A stretch of DNA of 64,000 nt from Fulvia fulva (lineage: Eukaryota; Ascomycota; Dothideomycetes; Mycosphaerellales; Mycosphaerellaceae), in the NCBI RefSeq assembly GCF_020509005.1, contig NC_063017.1, positions 3,782,001 through 3,846,000 on the forward strand. Reading direction: 5' to 3'. Of the stretch, positions 30,291 through 40,744 are shown piece by piece (the stretch's first letter is position 1; every line of letters begins with the position of its first letter). Both the position numbers and the translations under genes were made by a program. A model generated the notes under the pieces. The model saw only the letters and a program-made list of their open reading frames with translations, ran no database searches and was not told the origin of the DNA.

Positions 30291-31560
30291 AAAAATAGCG
30301 ACGACGACGGCAGTAGACGACCGAGAGTAAGGGGGAGACGAGTAGAGGACGCTCTATAAGAAGGCGGAAGAGATAGTAGCGGCAAAAGAAGGGAGGTTTC
30401 CGGAGAGAGCACTAAAAGGAGTAATAAGCGAACTGCTCGGGGGACTAAAGGCGCTTAAACGACAAACAAGCACTACGATCAATATAGTAATCGAGGTAGC
30501 AACACGAAACGTAAGAAACAACCCTTAAAGAGACCCGAGACAGACCTAGGGCCTAACGACCTAGGCAACAATCGCGAGCCAACCTACCCCCCCTTAAAGT
30601 ATAGTACTACGAGTCTATATTACGGACTAGAAAGAGAAGGAAGAGATAGGAAAGATGACCGGGAGGGAGATAGTCGAGAAGATCGGAGTAAAGGGAATAG
30701 TAGGGGCAAGGGTAGACAATAAAGGGGTCAAGCTGTTTATAGCACACGTATAGGACAAGAAGGCCCTCGAAATAAATAAGGAGTGGACACTAAAGATTGG
30801 GAGCATAGCGAAAGTCTCCTATTAACAGTACATAGTAATTACGTATAGGGTCCTACGAACCTTTGACATATAAAGGGATATACTAAACCTCTAGAGGCAA
30901 AACTAGGTAACAGCACTAGGACTATAGATCACAAAGATAGCGTAGGTCAAGAAGAAGATAGAGGAGGGCAAGAGGGCCTCCTCGCTAATCTTATAGGTTG
31001 TAACACTAGAGCAAGCGAACAAGGTCTTAGACTAAGGGTTATACTAGGACTTTAAGAGGCTAGATGTAGAAATCTATTAGAGCAACTATAGAATCCTTCA
31101 ATGTTTTAACTATTAACAGTACGGACATATTGCCCTAAAGTGTAGTAAAGCTATACTAGTCTGCTTATACTATACTAGTGATCACGCGACCTAAGAGTGC
31201 TAAAAACGGAAGGAGGACATAAGATACGTAGTATGTAGGAGAAAACACCCGGCATAGTCAAACTAATGCCTAGTTAGACTATTAGCCTAGTAGAGAGCGC
31301 GGGAAGCAAGGGTAATAATACTAACTAGGTTCCTAGTAGGTAAACAGAAACAACTAGAGAGAACCACCTACCCGAATAAGAGACCCCGGCTATAAGAGGA
31401 GCCACAAATAGTGCTAGTAATAGGGAGACTAACGTTCTTATACAAGGCAGCGTAGAGCAATAGATAAATGAGAATCAACCAAATAATAGGGAGCTAACCC
31501 TAAAGGGAAGAATAGGAGGAGGGACGGGAAAACTAATAGTAAGACTAATAGCAAGACCAA
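30291..31560 (+). pseudogene. LINE B3 ORF1 remnant (Gag-like, zinc knuckles)
   Basis: The frame begins with the RIP-altered ATG (ATA) of ATGGCGACGACG and runs through a charged region. Near 31115-31330 it shows a CxxC...GHxALxC...C.YxxDHxxxxC...C...HPAxSxxC pattern, the multiple knuckles of Tad1/I-clade ORF1 proteins that bind the element RNA. Many TAG/TAA codons break it. Confidence 0.65.
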
Positions 31561-31599
31561 ACGGACCTAGACATAAACATGTCCTAATGCCTTATACTA

Positions 31600-34500
31600 A
31601 CAGACTATTAATCATTCAGTATAATGTGAACAGAAGTAAAGACAAGGTCTAAAGGAGCTTTCTACAAGCCTTAGACCCGGAGGAATACTACATTATAGCA
31701 ATATAGGAACTATAGATCAACCTATACTCTAGGATTCTATTAGCTATACGAGACCCGAGATACTACGTAGTAATAAACAGAACCGAGGGAGTCCTACGAA
31801 CTTGTATCTATGTCAGTAAGAAGGTACTAGTAGAGGACTAGTAGGCCTAGCCGAGAACCGATAGGGATATCACTATAGTGTAGCTTAAAACAACTTAAGG
31901 CCAAGTCCTAATCTATAGCGTATACAACCTACCTCTAGAGTCCAGAAGTAGCACATAACTACATACGCTAGGAAGGCTCCCGGAAGCAATAGACTAACAA
32001 AACCACAACATCGTGATAGGAGATTTCAACCTCTACTACCTAAAGTGGGGATCGGACTTCACCCTAGCACACTACTTCTTAGTAGGGAGGCTTATTAGTC
32101 AGATAGAAACAGCCCAAATGGACTTGATCACGCTAAAGGGAACAGAAACTTAGGCTAGAAACAACAGTTCTAGCACGCTAGACCTATGCTTTATGTCCTA
32201 CGCCTTAACACGACGGGTAGAAAGCTATATAGTCAATGACTAACTAGAGTCCTTATTAGACCACTATCTAATCCAAACCGACATCTAACTTATAGTTAAG
32301 GAGGAGGGGGAACCTGAGAGGAGGCTCTGCTAGAAGCAGGCCGAGTAGACACTAGTATAGTAGCGGCTAGAAGGCGAACTAGAACAGGTGAACATTAATA
32401 ATATATATATAACGGAGGGGATTGACTAAGTAGTAGAGCAGCTAATAGAAGCTATACAAAGGGCAGCCTAGGCCTATATACCTAAGAAGAGATAGTCGCT
32501 ATACTAGAAGCTATACTAGACACTAGAGTGTATAGCCAAAGTCAAGGAGGCAAGGAGAGTAAGAAGGAGATAGGAGCAACGACGCACCTAAGTAAACTAG
32601 GAAGCCTATAATAACGCGTACAAAGTAAAGAAGGCGTAGATTAGAAGAGACAAGACGTAGGAGTAGAGGTCAACTATAGGGATTATTATAGAACACCCGG
32701 AACAAATCTAGAGACTAGTAGAATAGGCTAGGAAACTAGACGAGGAACGAAACTCCCCGCCCTAGTTTCCCTTAATATAGGACTAAGACGGGGAAACGCA
32801 AACCACTCCGATAGGGAAAGCGAAAGCATTTGTAGACCACTTCTTCGGGACTTAGGTAGAGGCAGACCTAAGCAACATCCTAGGAACACACATTCCTCCG
32901 CTAAGGGAGGCTAACTAGTAAGTGTCTGCTATAGAGATCGGAAACATTATTAAGAAACTAAAGGGTAACAAAGCCCTAGGCCTAGACAAGATCCCTAACT
33001 GTTACCTAAAAGCTAGTAGTAGCCTTATTACTCTAGTGCTTACGCCAATCTTTACCTAGTGTATAAAGTAGGGGTATTGCCTAAAGGCCTTTAGGCAATT
33101 ACTAACTTACGTCCTAAGGAAACCCTAAAAGGAAGACTATACCAAGTTGAAGTCATATAGACCAATTACGTTACTAAACACACTAGGGAAGCTCCTAGAG
33201 AAGGTCGTAGCTATAAGGCTCACCGGAATAGTAGAAGAACATAACCTCCTCCCGGTAACGTAAATAGGGGGGAGATAAAAGAGATCTACCCTCATAGTAG
33301 TCGAACTGATTATAGAGCAAATCAGACACATCTGGCACTATAGTAACAATAAGGTAGCCTCACTACTTTCACTAGACATATTAGGGGCTTTCGACAATGT
33401 GTCCTACGTAAGGCTCCTATATATCCTTAGAATAAAAAGTATCCTAGCCTAGATAGTATACTTTATATAGTCATTCCTTAAGGACAGAACAACCTAGATC
33501 CTCCTAGGGTCCTTTAAAGCCCCGTAGACCCGAATTACGAACACGGGCATCCTATAGGGCTCTACACTCTCCCTAATTCTGTTCCTCCTCTTTATAGCCG
33601 ACCTGACCCTACTCCTAGAAACAGTAAACACCTTAGTATTAGGGTTTGTAGATAACACAAATATCCTAGCGTAGTCGGGGTCTATAGAGGAAAACTACGC
33701 ACTCCTAGAGGAGAGACATAGACAATACGAAAAGTGGGTAAGAGAGTATAGGGCAAAATTCGTACCGGACAAGTACTAACTTATCCATTTTAGTAAGGTA
33801 AAGACAAAACATAACTTAGTAGTACTAGTAAAAATCTAGGGGTTCGAGACCTATCCTATAAGGGAACTTAGAGTCCTTAGGATATAGCTAGACCCGAAAC
33901 TTAGCTAGGGACTATAAGTGAAGAAGGCGCAAGCGAGAGCAGACACTAATAGACAATCAATCGAGAGACTTACTACGTTAACCTAGGGGGCGACCTTTAT
34001 AAAGGCCTAGACTATATACAAGGCTATTGTCAAGCCCGTAATGCTATATAGAGCAGCAATTTGGGCAGCGGAAAAACACATCCCGAAGAGAATTAAGGAC
34101 CCCCTTAATAGAGCGTAGGCAGCCTACCTAAAGAGAGTACTAGGGGCGTATAAGTCAACCCCTTACAGGACAATAGAAATGGAATCAGGTACAGCCCCTA
34201 TTAGGGAGTACCTCTAGGGCATAAGGTGTCAATACGTAGAGAAGACATTAGCATACCTAGCCTAGGGAACCATCTAAGTAGCTACTCAAAGGATAAGAAC
34301 CTAGTAGGAGAGGAGGAGAAGACCTAACCGGCTATATATAATCCTATAGAAGGAAGTAGACCTAAAAACATCACAGGAAATCCTAGTAGCCCTTGAACAG
34401 AGAGAAGCTCTAAGGGAGCAAGCTAACATAGGGGACAAAGGGAAAAAGAAGCAAAGCTAAGTAGCAAGGATCGTAGGTCACCTATAGGAAACGCGTTAGA

Positions 34501-34822
34501 ACTAAAAACCGGTAAGGCTAGGAGCCCTACTAGCGGCTAGGACCTTCGGGAGGTATAACTACCTTATCTATAAAGACCTAAAGAGGGCGGAAGCAAGTAT
34601 AGCTATCTAGATTTGCTCTAAGTATATTAGGCTAAGAGTATACTTGTACTAAAGAAGAGTCCTAGGATACGATTCTAAACGTTGCCCCTATAGCTACCTA
34701 TCCTAAAACCCGGAGCACATAGTACTAAACTGTACTAAGTGGGTAAAAGGGAGAAGCTAGTAGAGGGCGAAGGCAAGAGACAGGCAATACTAGGCTATCA
34801 TCTAGGACAGACAAGATATAAG
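31600..34822 (+). pseudogene. LINE B3 ORF2 remnant (AP endonuclease-RT)
   Basis: Endonuclease motifs begin at about 31610 (RIIQYNVNRS) and include IVIGDFNLYYLKWGS (about 32015-32060) and LDLCFMSYAL (about 32180-32210). The RT contains GAFDNVS (about 33389), GILxGSTLSLILF (about 33550-33600), GFVDNTNILA (FVDD altered to FVDN, about 33643-33672) and DPKLS (about 33890). Stops are frequent. The C-terminal coding end and 3' UTR continue at 37195-37568 beyond the Gypsy element. Confidence 0.8.
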
Positions 34823-35118
34823 TGTTAGGAACCGCTATACGTTATCCCAACCGGGCTTGGATCTTTGCAGTGATGTCTCTGACTCGTTGAGAAGGTAGTG
34901 GTCCCAAACAGTATATGGTGTATACTTAAAATGAGTTGAGCACGAGGCTCCTATCTACTCGTAAAGAAGCGTCGTCTATATAGTGCCATGTCTTGGCGTG
35001 ATCTGTCCTGCTCTCTTAATCTCTTGTCCTCTTGATCTCTTGCTCTCTGTCCCACAGGTTTCCTTGCTCTCATCGCGTAGTGAATGGCTGTGGGGTTCCC
35101 ACGAATCGAACCGTAACA
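34823..35118 (-). repeat. Gypsy-type gag-only element, 3' LTR
   Basis: 296 bp with terminal inverted TGTTA...TAACA, identical to 36894-37189. On the element strand this is the downstream LTR because it follows the polypurine tract. Confidence 0.95.
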
Positions 35119-35192
35119 CCATCCCCCTTCTAGCTTAGCTTCGTCCCGAAGCTTATAGTCGTTCGGGTGTGCATCTTCTTCAGCGGCAAAAG

Positions 35193-35846
35193 ATGTCGTC
35201 TTCCTTACCATCACCCGCACACCGTCGCAAACCAAAGGTTTCGTCCACTCTCCGTCGTCTGGATCTCTATACCGATATCGAAACAAACGGTACTGAAATG
35301 GCGCCCTGTTCTTCCTGCAAGTCCGTCGTAGTCGCACCCGGCGAAGTTCGTCCTCGCTGCATTGTTGGTCCTCGCTCGTCGAAGTGCTCCGAGTGCATCA
35401 AGCACAACCGGAAATCCTGCGACGTCTCTCTGGCCTTCTCCCAGTGGGAGAAACTTCGGAGCGCGAGGGAGGCGCTGCGTCGTGATATTGAATCGTTGGA
35501 GGAGGAAGAGGTGGAAATCCTGCAACGCCTGTCTCGCGACCAGCAGGCGTTATCCGAGAGGAGAATGAAAAAGATTCGTCTCAGGAAACAACTGCGTCTC
35601 GCCGAGAACCGCGTTGACGGCGCCACTGCCTTGGCACTCGAGGAACTGGAGTCCGAGGATCCCGCTCCCGAGTCCGTTCTCCCTTTCTCTGTTCCTTCCG
35701 GCGTAGAGGTACCGGATCAATCTTTCTTTCATGGCATTCTCGAAATGCCTCTGGACCACTGGAGTACGATAACGGGTGTCCCTCTCGACGATCCGTTAAA
35801 GGGTCTCTTTTCTCCCGAACCTTCACACCAAGAGTCCGCGGTGTGA
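35193..35846 (+). CDS. Antisense accessory ORF of the gag-only Gypsy element (217 aa)
   Basis: The first ATG of the open frame is at 35193 (another in-frame ATG is at 35298). It has an N-terminal basic region, then a cysteine cluster CSSC...RCIVG...CSECIKHNRKSC at about residues 38-77, then a long coiled coil (about 80-145, REALRRDIESLEEEEVEIL type heptads) and an acidic C-terminus. Cys-rich plus coiled-coil proteins of this kind are common hypothetical proteins linked to fungal Gypsy elements. It converges with gag: 25 bp separate the two stops. Role unknown; RNA or protein binding is an inference. Confidence 0.75.
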   Translation: MSSSLPSPAHRRKPKVSSTLRRLDLYTDIETNGTEMAPCSSCKSVVVAPGEVRPRCIVGPRSSKCSECIKHNRKSCDVSLAFSQWEKLRSAREALRRDIESLEEEEVEILQRLSRDQQALSERRMKKIRLRKQLRLAENRVDGATALALEELESEDPAPESVLPFSVPSGVEVPDQSFFHGILEMPLDHWSTITGVPLDDPLKGLFSPEPSHQESAV

Positions 35847-35871
35847 GGCCGTTGTCGTCAGGTTGTTTCTG

Positions 35872-36861
35872 CTAGGCAGATTTCGAGAAGAAGTTCTCGC
35901 ATTCCCCGTACGTCGTCGTTGCCCGATCCATAGCGTTGAACTCGCGGCTAACAATATTCTTCTTCGGACAGTCTCTAGCATAGTGGCCTTTCCTTCCACA
36001 TGCATAGCAAGTTAGATCTCTTGTTAACTGCTTGCTTCGTCCGCGCCTTTCCGTGGCGTCGAGCTCCATCGGCTCTCCATAATCAGGGTCATGACTTCTG
36101 GCCTTGAAGCCCCCTCTTCCGCTTCTCGCGGGTCTCTGGAATCCAGGCTGTACGAATCGGTCGTACTTCAACTCCTGGAGTCTCTCGTCGATTTCCTTTG
36201 CAGCCTTGACCATCGCGGCCAAGCTGGTGAGACTGGAGTTTCGAGATAATTCGGCTTTGACGTTGTCCTTCAAGCCTAGGTAGAACTGGGAACGAAACGC
36301 TGCGTCGTTCCATTCGAGGTCGGTGGCATATCCCTGGAATTCAGAAGCATAGACGGCAACTGAGGTGTTCTGTCGGAGTTGTCGGATATGTCGGTCGGCA
36401 TGAACCTCTTCATTAGGTATCCCGTAGAGATCATTCAGTTTGATCTCGAACTCATCGTAGTCGGCAAATATCTTCCGGGTTTCTGTCTTCGGGTTGTCTC
36501 CTTCGTCCTGGTTGTTGAGCCAGTCTTTGAGGTATGGTCTGAACCCCCGGGCTGCCCTGCCCCTTAGGAAGGATGCGGCGTACAAGACCTTAGAGGCCTC
36601 GCCATTAAACTGTTGGGCGTTGAAGTAGAGGTACAGCTGAACCTGCAGCTGAAAAGCCTCCAGCTTCCCTTGTGTCCCATCGAACGTCTCCGGTGGTGAC
36701 ACCTTAGGTGCCTTGGTGTACTCGTGCATGCTGTTCGAGCTTGCAGAGGGTGTTGATCGTTTTCCGCTTCCAGTAATCGACATTTCGCTCATTCGTTCCG
36801 TGATGCCAGTTGACTGTGGCTGTTGTCGTGACGGACTCCGGGTAGCGTCTCTCCCAGACAT
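35872..36861 (-). CDS. Gag of the short Gypsy-type element (329 aa)
   Basis: Start ATG at 36861; the frame upstream only offers TTG. The N-terminus is Ser-rich, followed by a retrotransposon Gag domain (about residues 50-210; YFNAQQFNGEASKVLYAASFLRGRAA, then FYLGLKDNVKAELSR) and a zinc knuckle CYACGRKGHYARDC at about residues 284-297 (CX2CX4HX4C). These features bind and package the element RNA. There is no protease or RT downstream. The C-terminus ends soon after the knuckle. Confidence 0.93.
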   Translation of the reverse strand: MSGRDATRSPSRQQPQSTGITERMSEMSITGSGKRSTPSASSNSMHEYTKAPKVSPPETFDGTQGKLEAFQLQVQLYLYFNAQQFNGEASKVLYAASFLRGRAARGFRPYLKDWLNNQDEGDNPKTETRKIFADYDEFEIKLNDLYGIPNEEVHADRHIRQLRQNTSVAVYASEFQGYATDLEWNDAAFRSQFYLGLKDNVKAELSRNSSLTSLAAMVKAAKEIDERLQELKYDRFVQPGFQRPARSGRGGFKARSHDPDYGEPMELDATERRGRSKQLTRDLTCYACGRKGHYARDCPKKNIVSREFNAMDRATTTYGECENFFSKSA

Positions 36862-36893
36862 GTGCAAAGGGCCCTAGTGGTGGTGCTCAAAGT

Positions 36894-37189
36894 TGTTAGG
36901 AACCGCTATACGTTATCCCAACCGGGCTTGGATCTTTGCAGTGATGTCTCTGACTCGTTGAGAAGGTAGTGGTCCCAAACAGTATATGGTGTATACTTAA
37001 AATGAGTTGAGCACGAGGCTCCTATCTACTCGTAAAGAAGCGTCGTCTATATAGTGCCATGTCTTGGCGTGATCTGTCCTGCTCTCTTAATCTCTTGTCC
37101 TCTTGATCTCTTGCTCTCTGTCCCACAGGTTTCCTTGCTCTCATCGCGTAGTGAATGGCTGTGGGGTTCCCACGAATCGAACCGTAACA
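36894..37189 (-). repeat. Gypsy-type gag-only element, 5' LTR
   Basis: Identical to the other LTR. On the - strand it ends GGTTCCTAACA and is followed by ACTTTGAGCACC, where the primer-binding site should be; I cannot assign the tRNA. Confidence 0.95.
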
Positions 37190-37194
37190 ATAAG

Positions 37195-37568
37195 GAGAGT
37201 GACAAGATAGATCCTTAACGAGGACTACCTAGAGCAATTCTCCCTAGTAGTAGAAACGGAAAGGTGGATAGAGAGGAGGGAGAGAGAGAGAAGAGCCGGG
37301 GAAACAGAAGGGAGAAAGGGAATCGAGAGGAGGACATTACTAGGGTTACGGGTAAGGTAGTTATAGGGTAACAACTATAACACTAGCGTACCCTAAAGGA
37401 AGGAGAACGAAAGGACAAGACAGGAAAGAACGAGGAGGGCAAAGACGAGGAGGTTTTCATCCGTTAATCGGGTTTCCTACCTACATAAATAGACCTAAAT
37501 AGCGAGAGACCTACATAGGCTATAGGGTACTAAAACAGGCGAATGAATAATCTATCTATCTATCTATC
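37195..37568 (+). pseudogene. LINE B3 ORF2 end and 3' UTR
   Basis: It continues B3 after the Gypsy element. The ORF2 end is at about 37195-37370, then the 3' UTR with ACACTAGCGTACCCT, GAGGAGGTTTTCATCC and the (ATCT)n tail. Confidence 0.8.
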
Positions 37569-38978
37569 TATATAGGCCTAGGCTACCCTTTATATAGCTT
37601 CTATTAGCTACTCTACTACTTAGTCGATCCCCTCCGTTATATATATATCGTTAATGTTCACCCGTTCTAGTTCGCCTTCTAGCCGCTACTATACTAGTAT
37701 CTACTCGGCCTACTTCTAGCAGAGCCTCCTCTTAGGTTCCCTCTCCTCCTTAACTATAAGTTAGATGTCGGTTTGGATTAGATAGTGGTCTAATAAGGAC
37801 TCTAGTTAGTTATTGACTATATAGCTTTCTACCCGTCGTATTAAGGCGTAGGACATAAAGTATAGGTCTAGCGTACTAGAACTGTTGTTTCTAGCCTAAG
37901 TTTCTATTCCCTTTAGCGTAATTAAGTCCATTTAGGCTGTTTCTATCTAACTAATAAGCCTCCCTACTAAGAAGTAGTATACTAGGGTAAAGTCCGATCC
38001 CTACTTTAGGTAGTAGAGGTTAAAATCTCCTATTACGATGTTATAGTTTTGTTAGTCTATTACTTCCGGGAGCCTTCCTAGCGTATTTAGTTATGTACTG
38101 CTTCTAGACTCTAGAGGTAGGTTATATACGCTATAGATTAGGACCTAGCCTTGAGTTGTTTTAAGCTATACGGTAGTAATATTCCTATCGGTTCTCGGCT
38201 AGGCCTACTAGTCCTCTACTAGTACCTTCTTACTAATATAGATATATATTCGTAGGACTCCCTCGGTTCTGTTTATTACTACGTAGTATCTCGGGTCTCG
38301 TATAGTTAATAGAGTCCTAGAGTATAGGTTGATCTATAGTTCCTATATTGCTATAATGTAGTGTTCCTCCGGGTTTAAGGCTTATAGAAAGCTCCTTTAG
38401 ACCTTGTCTTTGCTTCTGTTCACATTATACTAAATGATTAATAGTCTACTAGTATAAGGCATTAGGACATATTTGTGTCTAGGTCCGTTTAGTCTTACTA
38501 TTAGTCTTACTATTAGTTTTCCCGTCCCTCCTCCTATTCTTCCCTTTAGAATTAGCCCCCTATCATTTAGTTGATTCTCATTTGTCTATTGCTCTACGCT
38601 ACCTTATATAAGAACGTTAGTCTCCCTATTACTAGCACTATTTATAGCTCCTCTTATAGCCGGGGTCTCTTATTCGGGTAGGTAGTTCTCTCTAGTTGTT
38701 TCTGTTCACCTACTAGGAACCTAGTTAGTGTTATTACCCTTGCTTCCCGCGCTCTCTACTAGGCTAATAGTCTAACTAGGCATTAGTTTGACTATACCGG
38801 GTGTTTTCTCCTATATACTACGTATCTTATATCCTCCTTCCATTTTTGGCACTCTTAGGTCGCGTGATTACTAGTATAGTAGGAGTAGACTAGTATAGCT
38901 TTACTACACTTTAGGGCAATATGTCCGTGCTGTTAATAGTTAAAACATTAAAGGATTCTATAGTTACTCTAATAGATT
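37569..38978 (-). pseudogene. LINE B4 endonuclease and ORF1 end
   Basis: It continues the copy interrupted at 30196. The endonuclease lies at about 37600-38440. The stretch at 38500-38700 matches the bridge between the two Copia elements in B1 without interruption, and so shows the empty Copia target sites (AGTCTTACTATTAG and CGGGTAGGTAGTTC). Confidence 0.8.
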
Positions 38979-40744
38979 TCTATATCTAGCCTCTCACACC
39001 AAAGGCTAATACATATCCTACAGCAGAAAGGCATCCCCCAGTGGGCAACGTCGTTCGTCTTCTCCTTTCTCCAGGAACGGACGACATACCTAGTCCTAGG
39101 AAGGTACACGTCCGACCCGGTGAAGGCAGAGACTGGAATACCTCAGGGATCTACTCTCTCCCCTATCCTGTTTCTAATATTTATGTCGGATCTAATCCCC
39201 CTACTCACCTCTCCGCAAACCTCAGCATCGGGGTTCGTAGACGATACAAACATCCTAGCCTGGTCAGACTCGACAGAAGAGAACTGTCGCCTCCTTGAAG
39301 ATAGGCACAAGAAATGCGAGGAGTGGGCAAAGAAGCATGGTGCCCGGTTCGCCCCTGAAAAGTACCAACTTATACACTTCAGTAAAGCGAGAACACACCA
39401 TAATATGAAGGCGGCGGTAAGAATCCAAGGCTACGAGACCAAGCCATCAGCGGAGCTACGAGTACTAGGGATCTGGCTCGACCCGAAGCTAAGCTGGAAT
39501 GTACAGATTAAGAAAGCCCAGAGTCGAGCGCAAGTCAATGAAGCCTCGATAAAGAGGCTTACGGCATCTACATGGGGAGCAACATTCGACAAGGCAAGAG
39601 TAATGTATAAGGCGATCGTCAGACCAGCTATGTTGTACGGGGCACAGATTTGGGGAACAGGAGGCGCAGGCAAGCCGATCCCGAAACGGATAGAGCAACC
39701 CCTAAACAGGACACAGGCAGGCAACCTACGTAGGGTACTAGGCGCATACAAGACAACGTCAACAAGCACGGTAGAAATGGAGACAGGAATACCACCAATC
39801 GGCCAGTACATCCGGGGAATGAGAATTCAATACGCGGCAAAGACGACAGGTTACCTAGCACAAACCACGATCCAGGAGGCAAAGAATAAGATAGAAAGCC
39901 GCTACCGGAGAGGGGCAGGATATAGGACAAGCCAAAAAGAGGATGACCTTACGACCTTTACGGCCGTACAGACAAGCACCGAATGGCTAGCACGAAAGGA
40001 GGAGGAGCGTAGGACTCGCCAGGCCGGCGGGAGCAAGGCTAAGACCCAAAACCTAGCGGAACAGATAGCGAGCTGCCTATGGGAGCAGGACTGGAAAAGG
40101 AAGCCCCCTAAGACAACAGGCCCGATAGCGCTCCGAGCCTTCCAGAGACACAATTACCAGCTATATAGGGACCTGACAAGGGCCGAAGCAAGCATAGCGA
40201 TCCAAATCAGGTCCGAACACATTGGATTAAGGGCCTACCTGTTCAGAAGACGCGCACTAGACATCTATAGCCCAGCCTGCCAGTGTGGCTACCCATCGCA
40301 AAACCCAGAACATATGCTACTACGATGCCCGCAGTGGGCGAGAGGCAGGGGAAATTGGAGGCACCAAGCGGGAAGGAGAGACTACAAGTCAATTATTAGG
40401 GACAAAGGCAACATTCGCCGAATCTCTCGGTGGATACTACAGCAGGGATACCTCCAGCAGTTTAGCCTCGCGAGCGAGACGGAGGAGTGGATAGACAAGA
40501 GGCGGAAGCGAGGGGGGTTGCAGATAGGGTAGTCATCAGGGCAGGCCCATGACACTAGCGTACCCCTAACAAGGGAAATTTAAGACGACAACGAGGAGGA
40601 AAAGACAGGCGGGAAGGAGGAGGGGTTTTCACCAACACGGTTTCCCCTCTATATATACAAAAACAAGATAGCATAGCTGCATAGGCCAAAGGGCACTACA
40701 ACAGCTTAATGAAATATCTATCTATCTATCTATATCTAGCCTCT
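38979..40744 (+). mobile_element. LINE C3, 5'-truncated, unmutated young copy
   Basis: The span includes both copies of the 16-bp TSD TCTATATCTAGCCTCT (38979-38994 and 40729-40744). The element proper is about 38995-40728 with an (ATCT)n tail. It has normal CpA content and one uninterrupted reading frame, in contrast to the RIP-mutated B4 sequence around it. Truncation is in mid-RT, as usual for incomplete target-primed reverse transcription. Confidence 0.95.
38994..40532 (+). CDS. LINE C3 ORF2 C-terminal part (RT palm to zinc motif), about 512 aa, no start
   Basis: The frame is open from the very start of the insertion (SHQRLIHIL) to the TAG at 40530-40532. It has ETGIPQGSTLSPILF, GFVDDTNILAWSD (catalytic FVDD), APEKYQLIHFSKA, LGIWLDPKLSW, an AMLYGAQIW thumb block, and CQCGYPSQNPEHMLLRC near residue 430. 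The GTG at 39120 is not a real start. Missing are ORF1, the endonuclease and the RT fingers, so it cannot move by itself, but it shows what the C family protein looks like without RIP. Confidence 0.93.
   Translation, partial: SHQRLIHILQQKGIPQWATSFVFSFLQERTTYLVLGRYTSDPVKAETGIPQGSTLSPILFLIFMSDLIPLLTSPQTSASGFVDDTNILAWSDSTEENCRLLEDRHKKCEEWAKKHGARFAPEKYQLIHFSKARTHHNMKAAVRIQGYETKPSAELRVLGIWLDPKLSWNVQIKKAQSRAQVNEASIKRLTASTWGATFDKARVMYKAIVRPAMLYGAQIWGTGGAGKPIPKRIEQPLNRTQAGNLRRVLGAYKTTSTSTVEMETGIPPIGQYIRGMRIQYAAKTTGYLAQTTIQEAKNKIESRYRRGAGYRTSQKEDDLTTFTAVQTSTEWLARKEEERRTRQAGGSKAKTQNLAEQIASCLWEQDWKRKPPKTTGPIALRAFQRHNYQLYRDLTRAEASIAIQIRSEHIGLRAYLFRRRALDIYSPACQCGYPSQNPEHMLLRCPQWARGRGNWRHQAGRRDYKSIIRDKGNIRRISRWILQQGYLQQFSLASETEEWIDKRRKRGGLQIG

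Larger units (their letters stand above)
34823..37189 (-). mobile_element. Short Gypsy-type LTR element with gag and an antisense ORF, no pol
   Basis: Identical 296-bp LTRs (34823-35118 and 36894-37189), TSD ATAAG (34818-34822 and 37190-37194). Only 1775 bp lie between them. On the element strand (-) they encode Gag and stop; in the place of pol there is an ORF on the opposite strand, then a polypurine tract AGAAGGGGGATGG (sense) next to the 3' LTR. There is no room for protease, RT or integrase, so it must move with proteins from an autonomous Gypsy relative. Identical LTRs and normal CpA content mark it as very recent. Confidence 0.95.
30197..37568 (+). mobile_element. LINE B3 (Tad1-like), most complete B copy, RIP-mutated
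   Basis: TSD TATATAGGCCTAGG at 30183-30196 and 37569-37582. The tail is (ATCT)n at 37550-37568. Without the Gypsy insertion (34823-37194) it is about 5 kb, full length for the clade. A 5' stretch of about 85 bp precedes the shared start context AACGGATTGAAAAATGGCG (here ATAGCG by RIP) at about 30278. Two ORF remnants follow. Confidence 0.88.

Noticed and set aside
35211..35826. - strand ORFs of 69-119 codons under the antisense gene
   Set aside because: On the element strand they could be a pol remnant, but none has protease, RT or integrase motifs; they mirror the + strand ORF.
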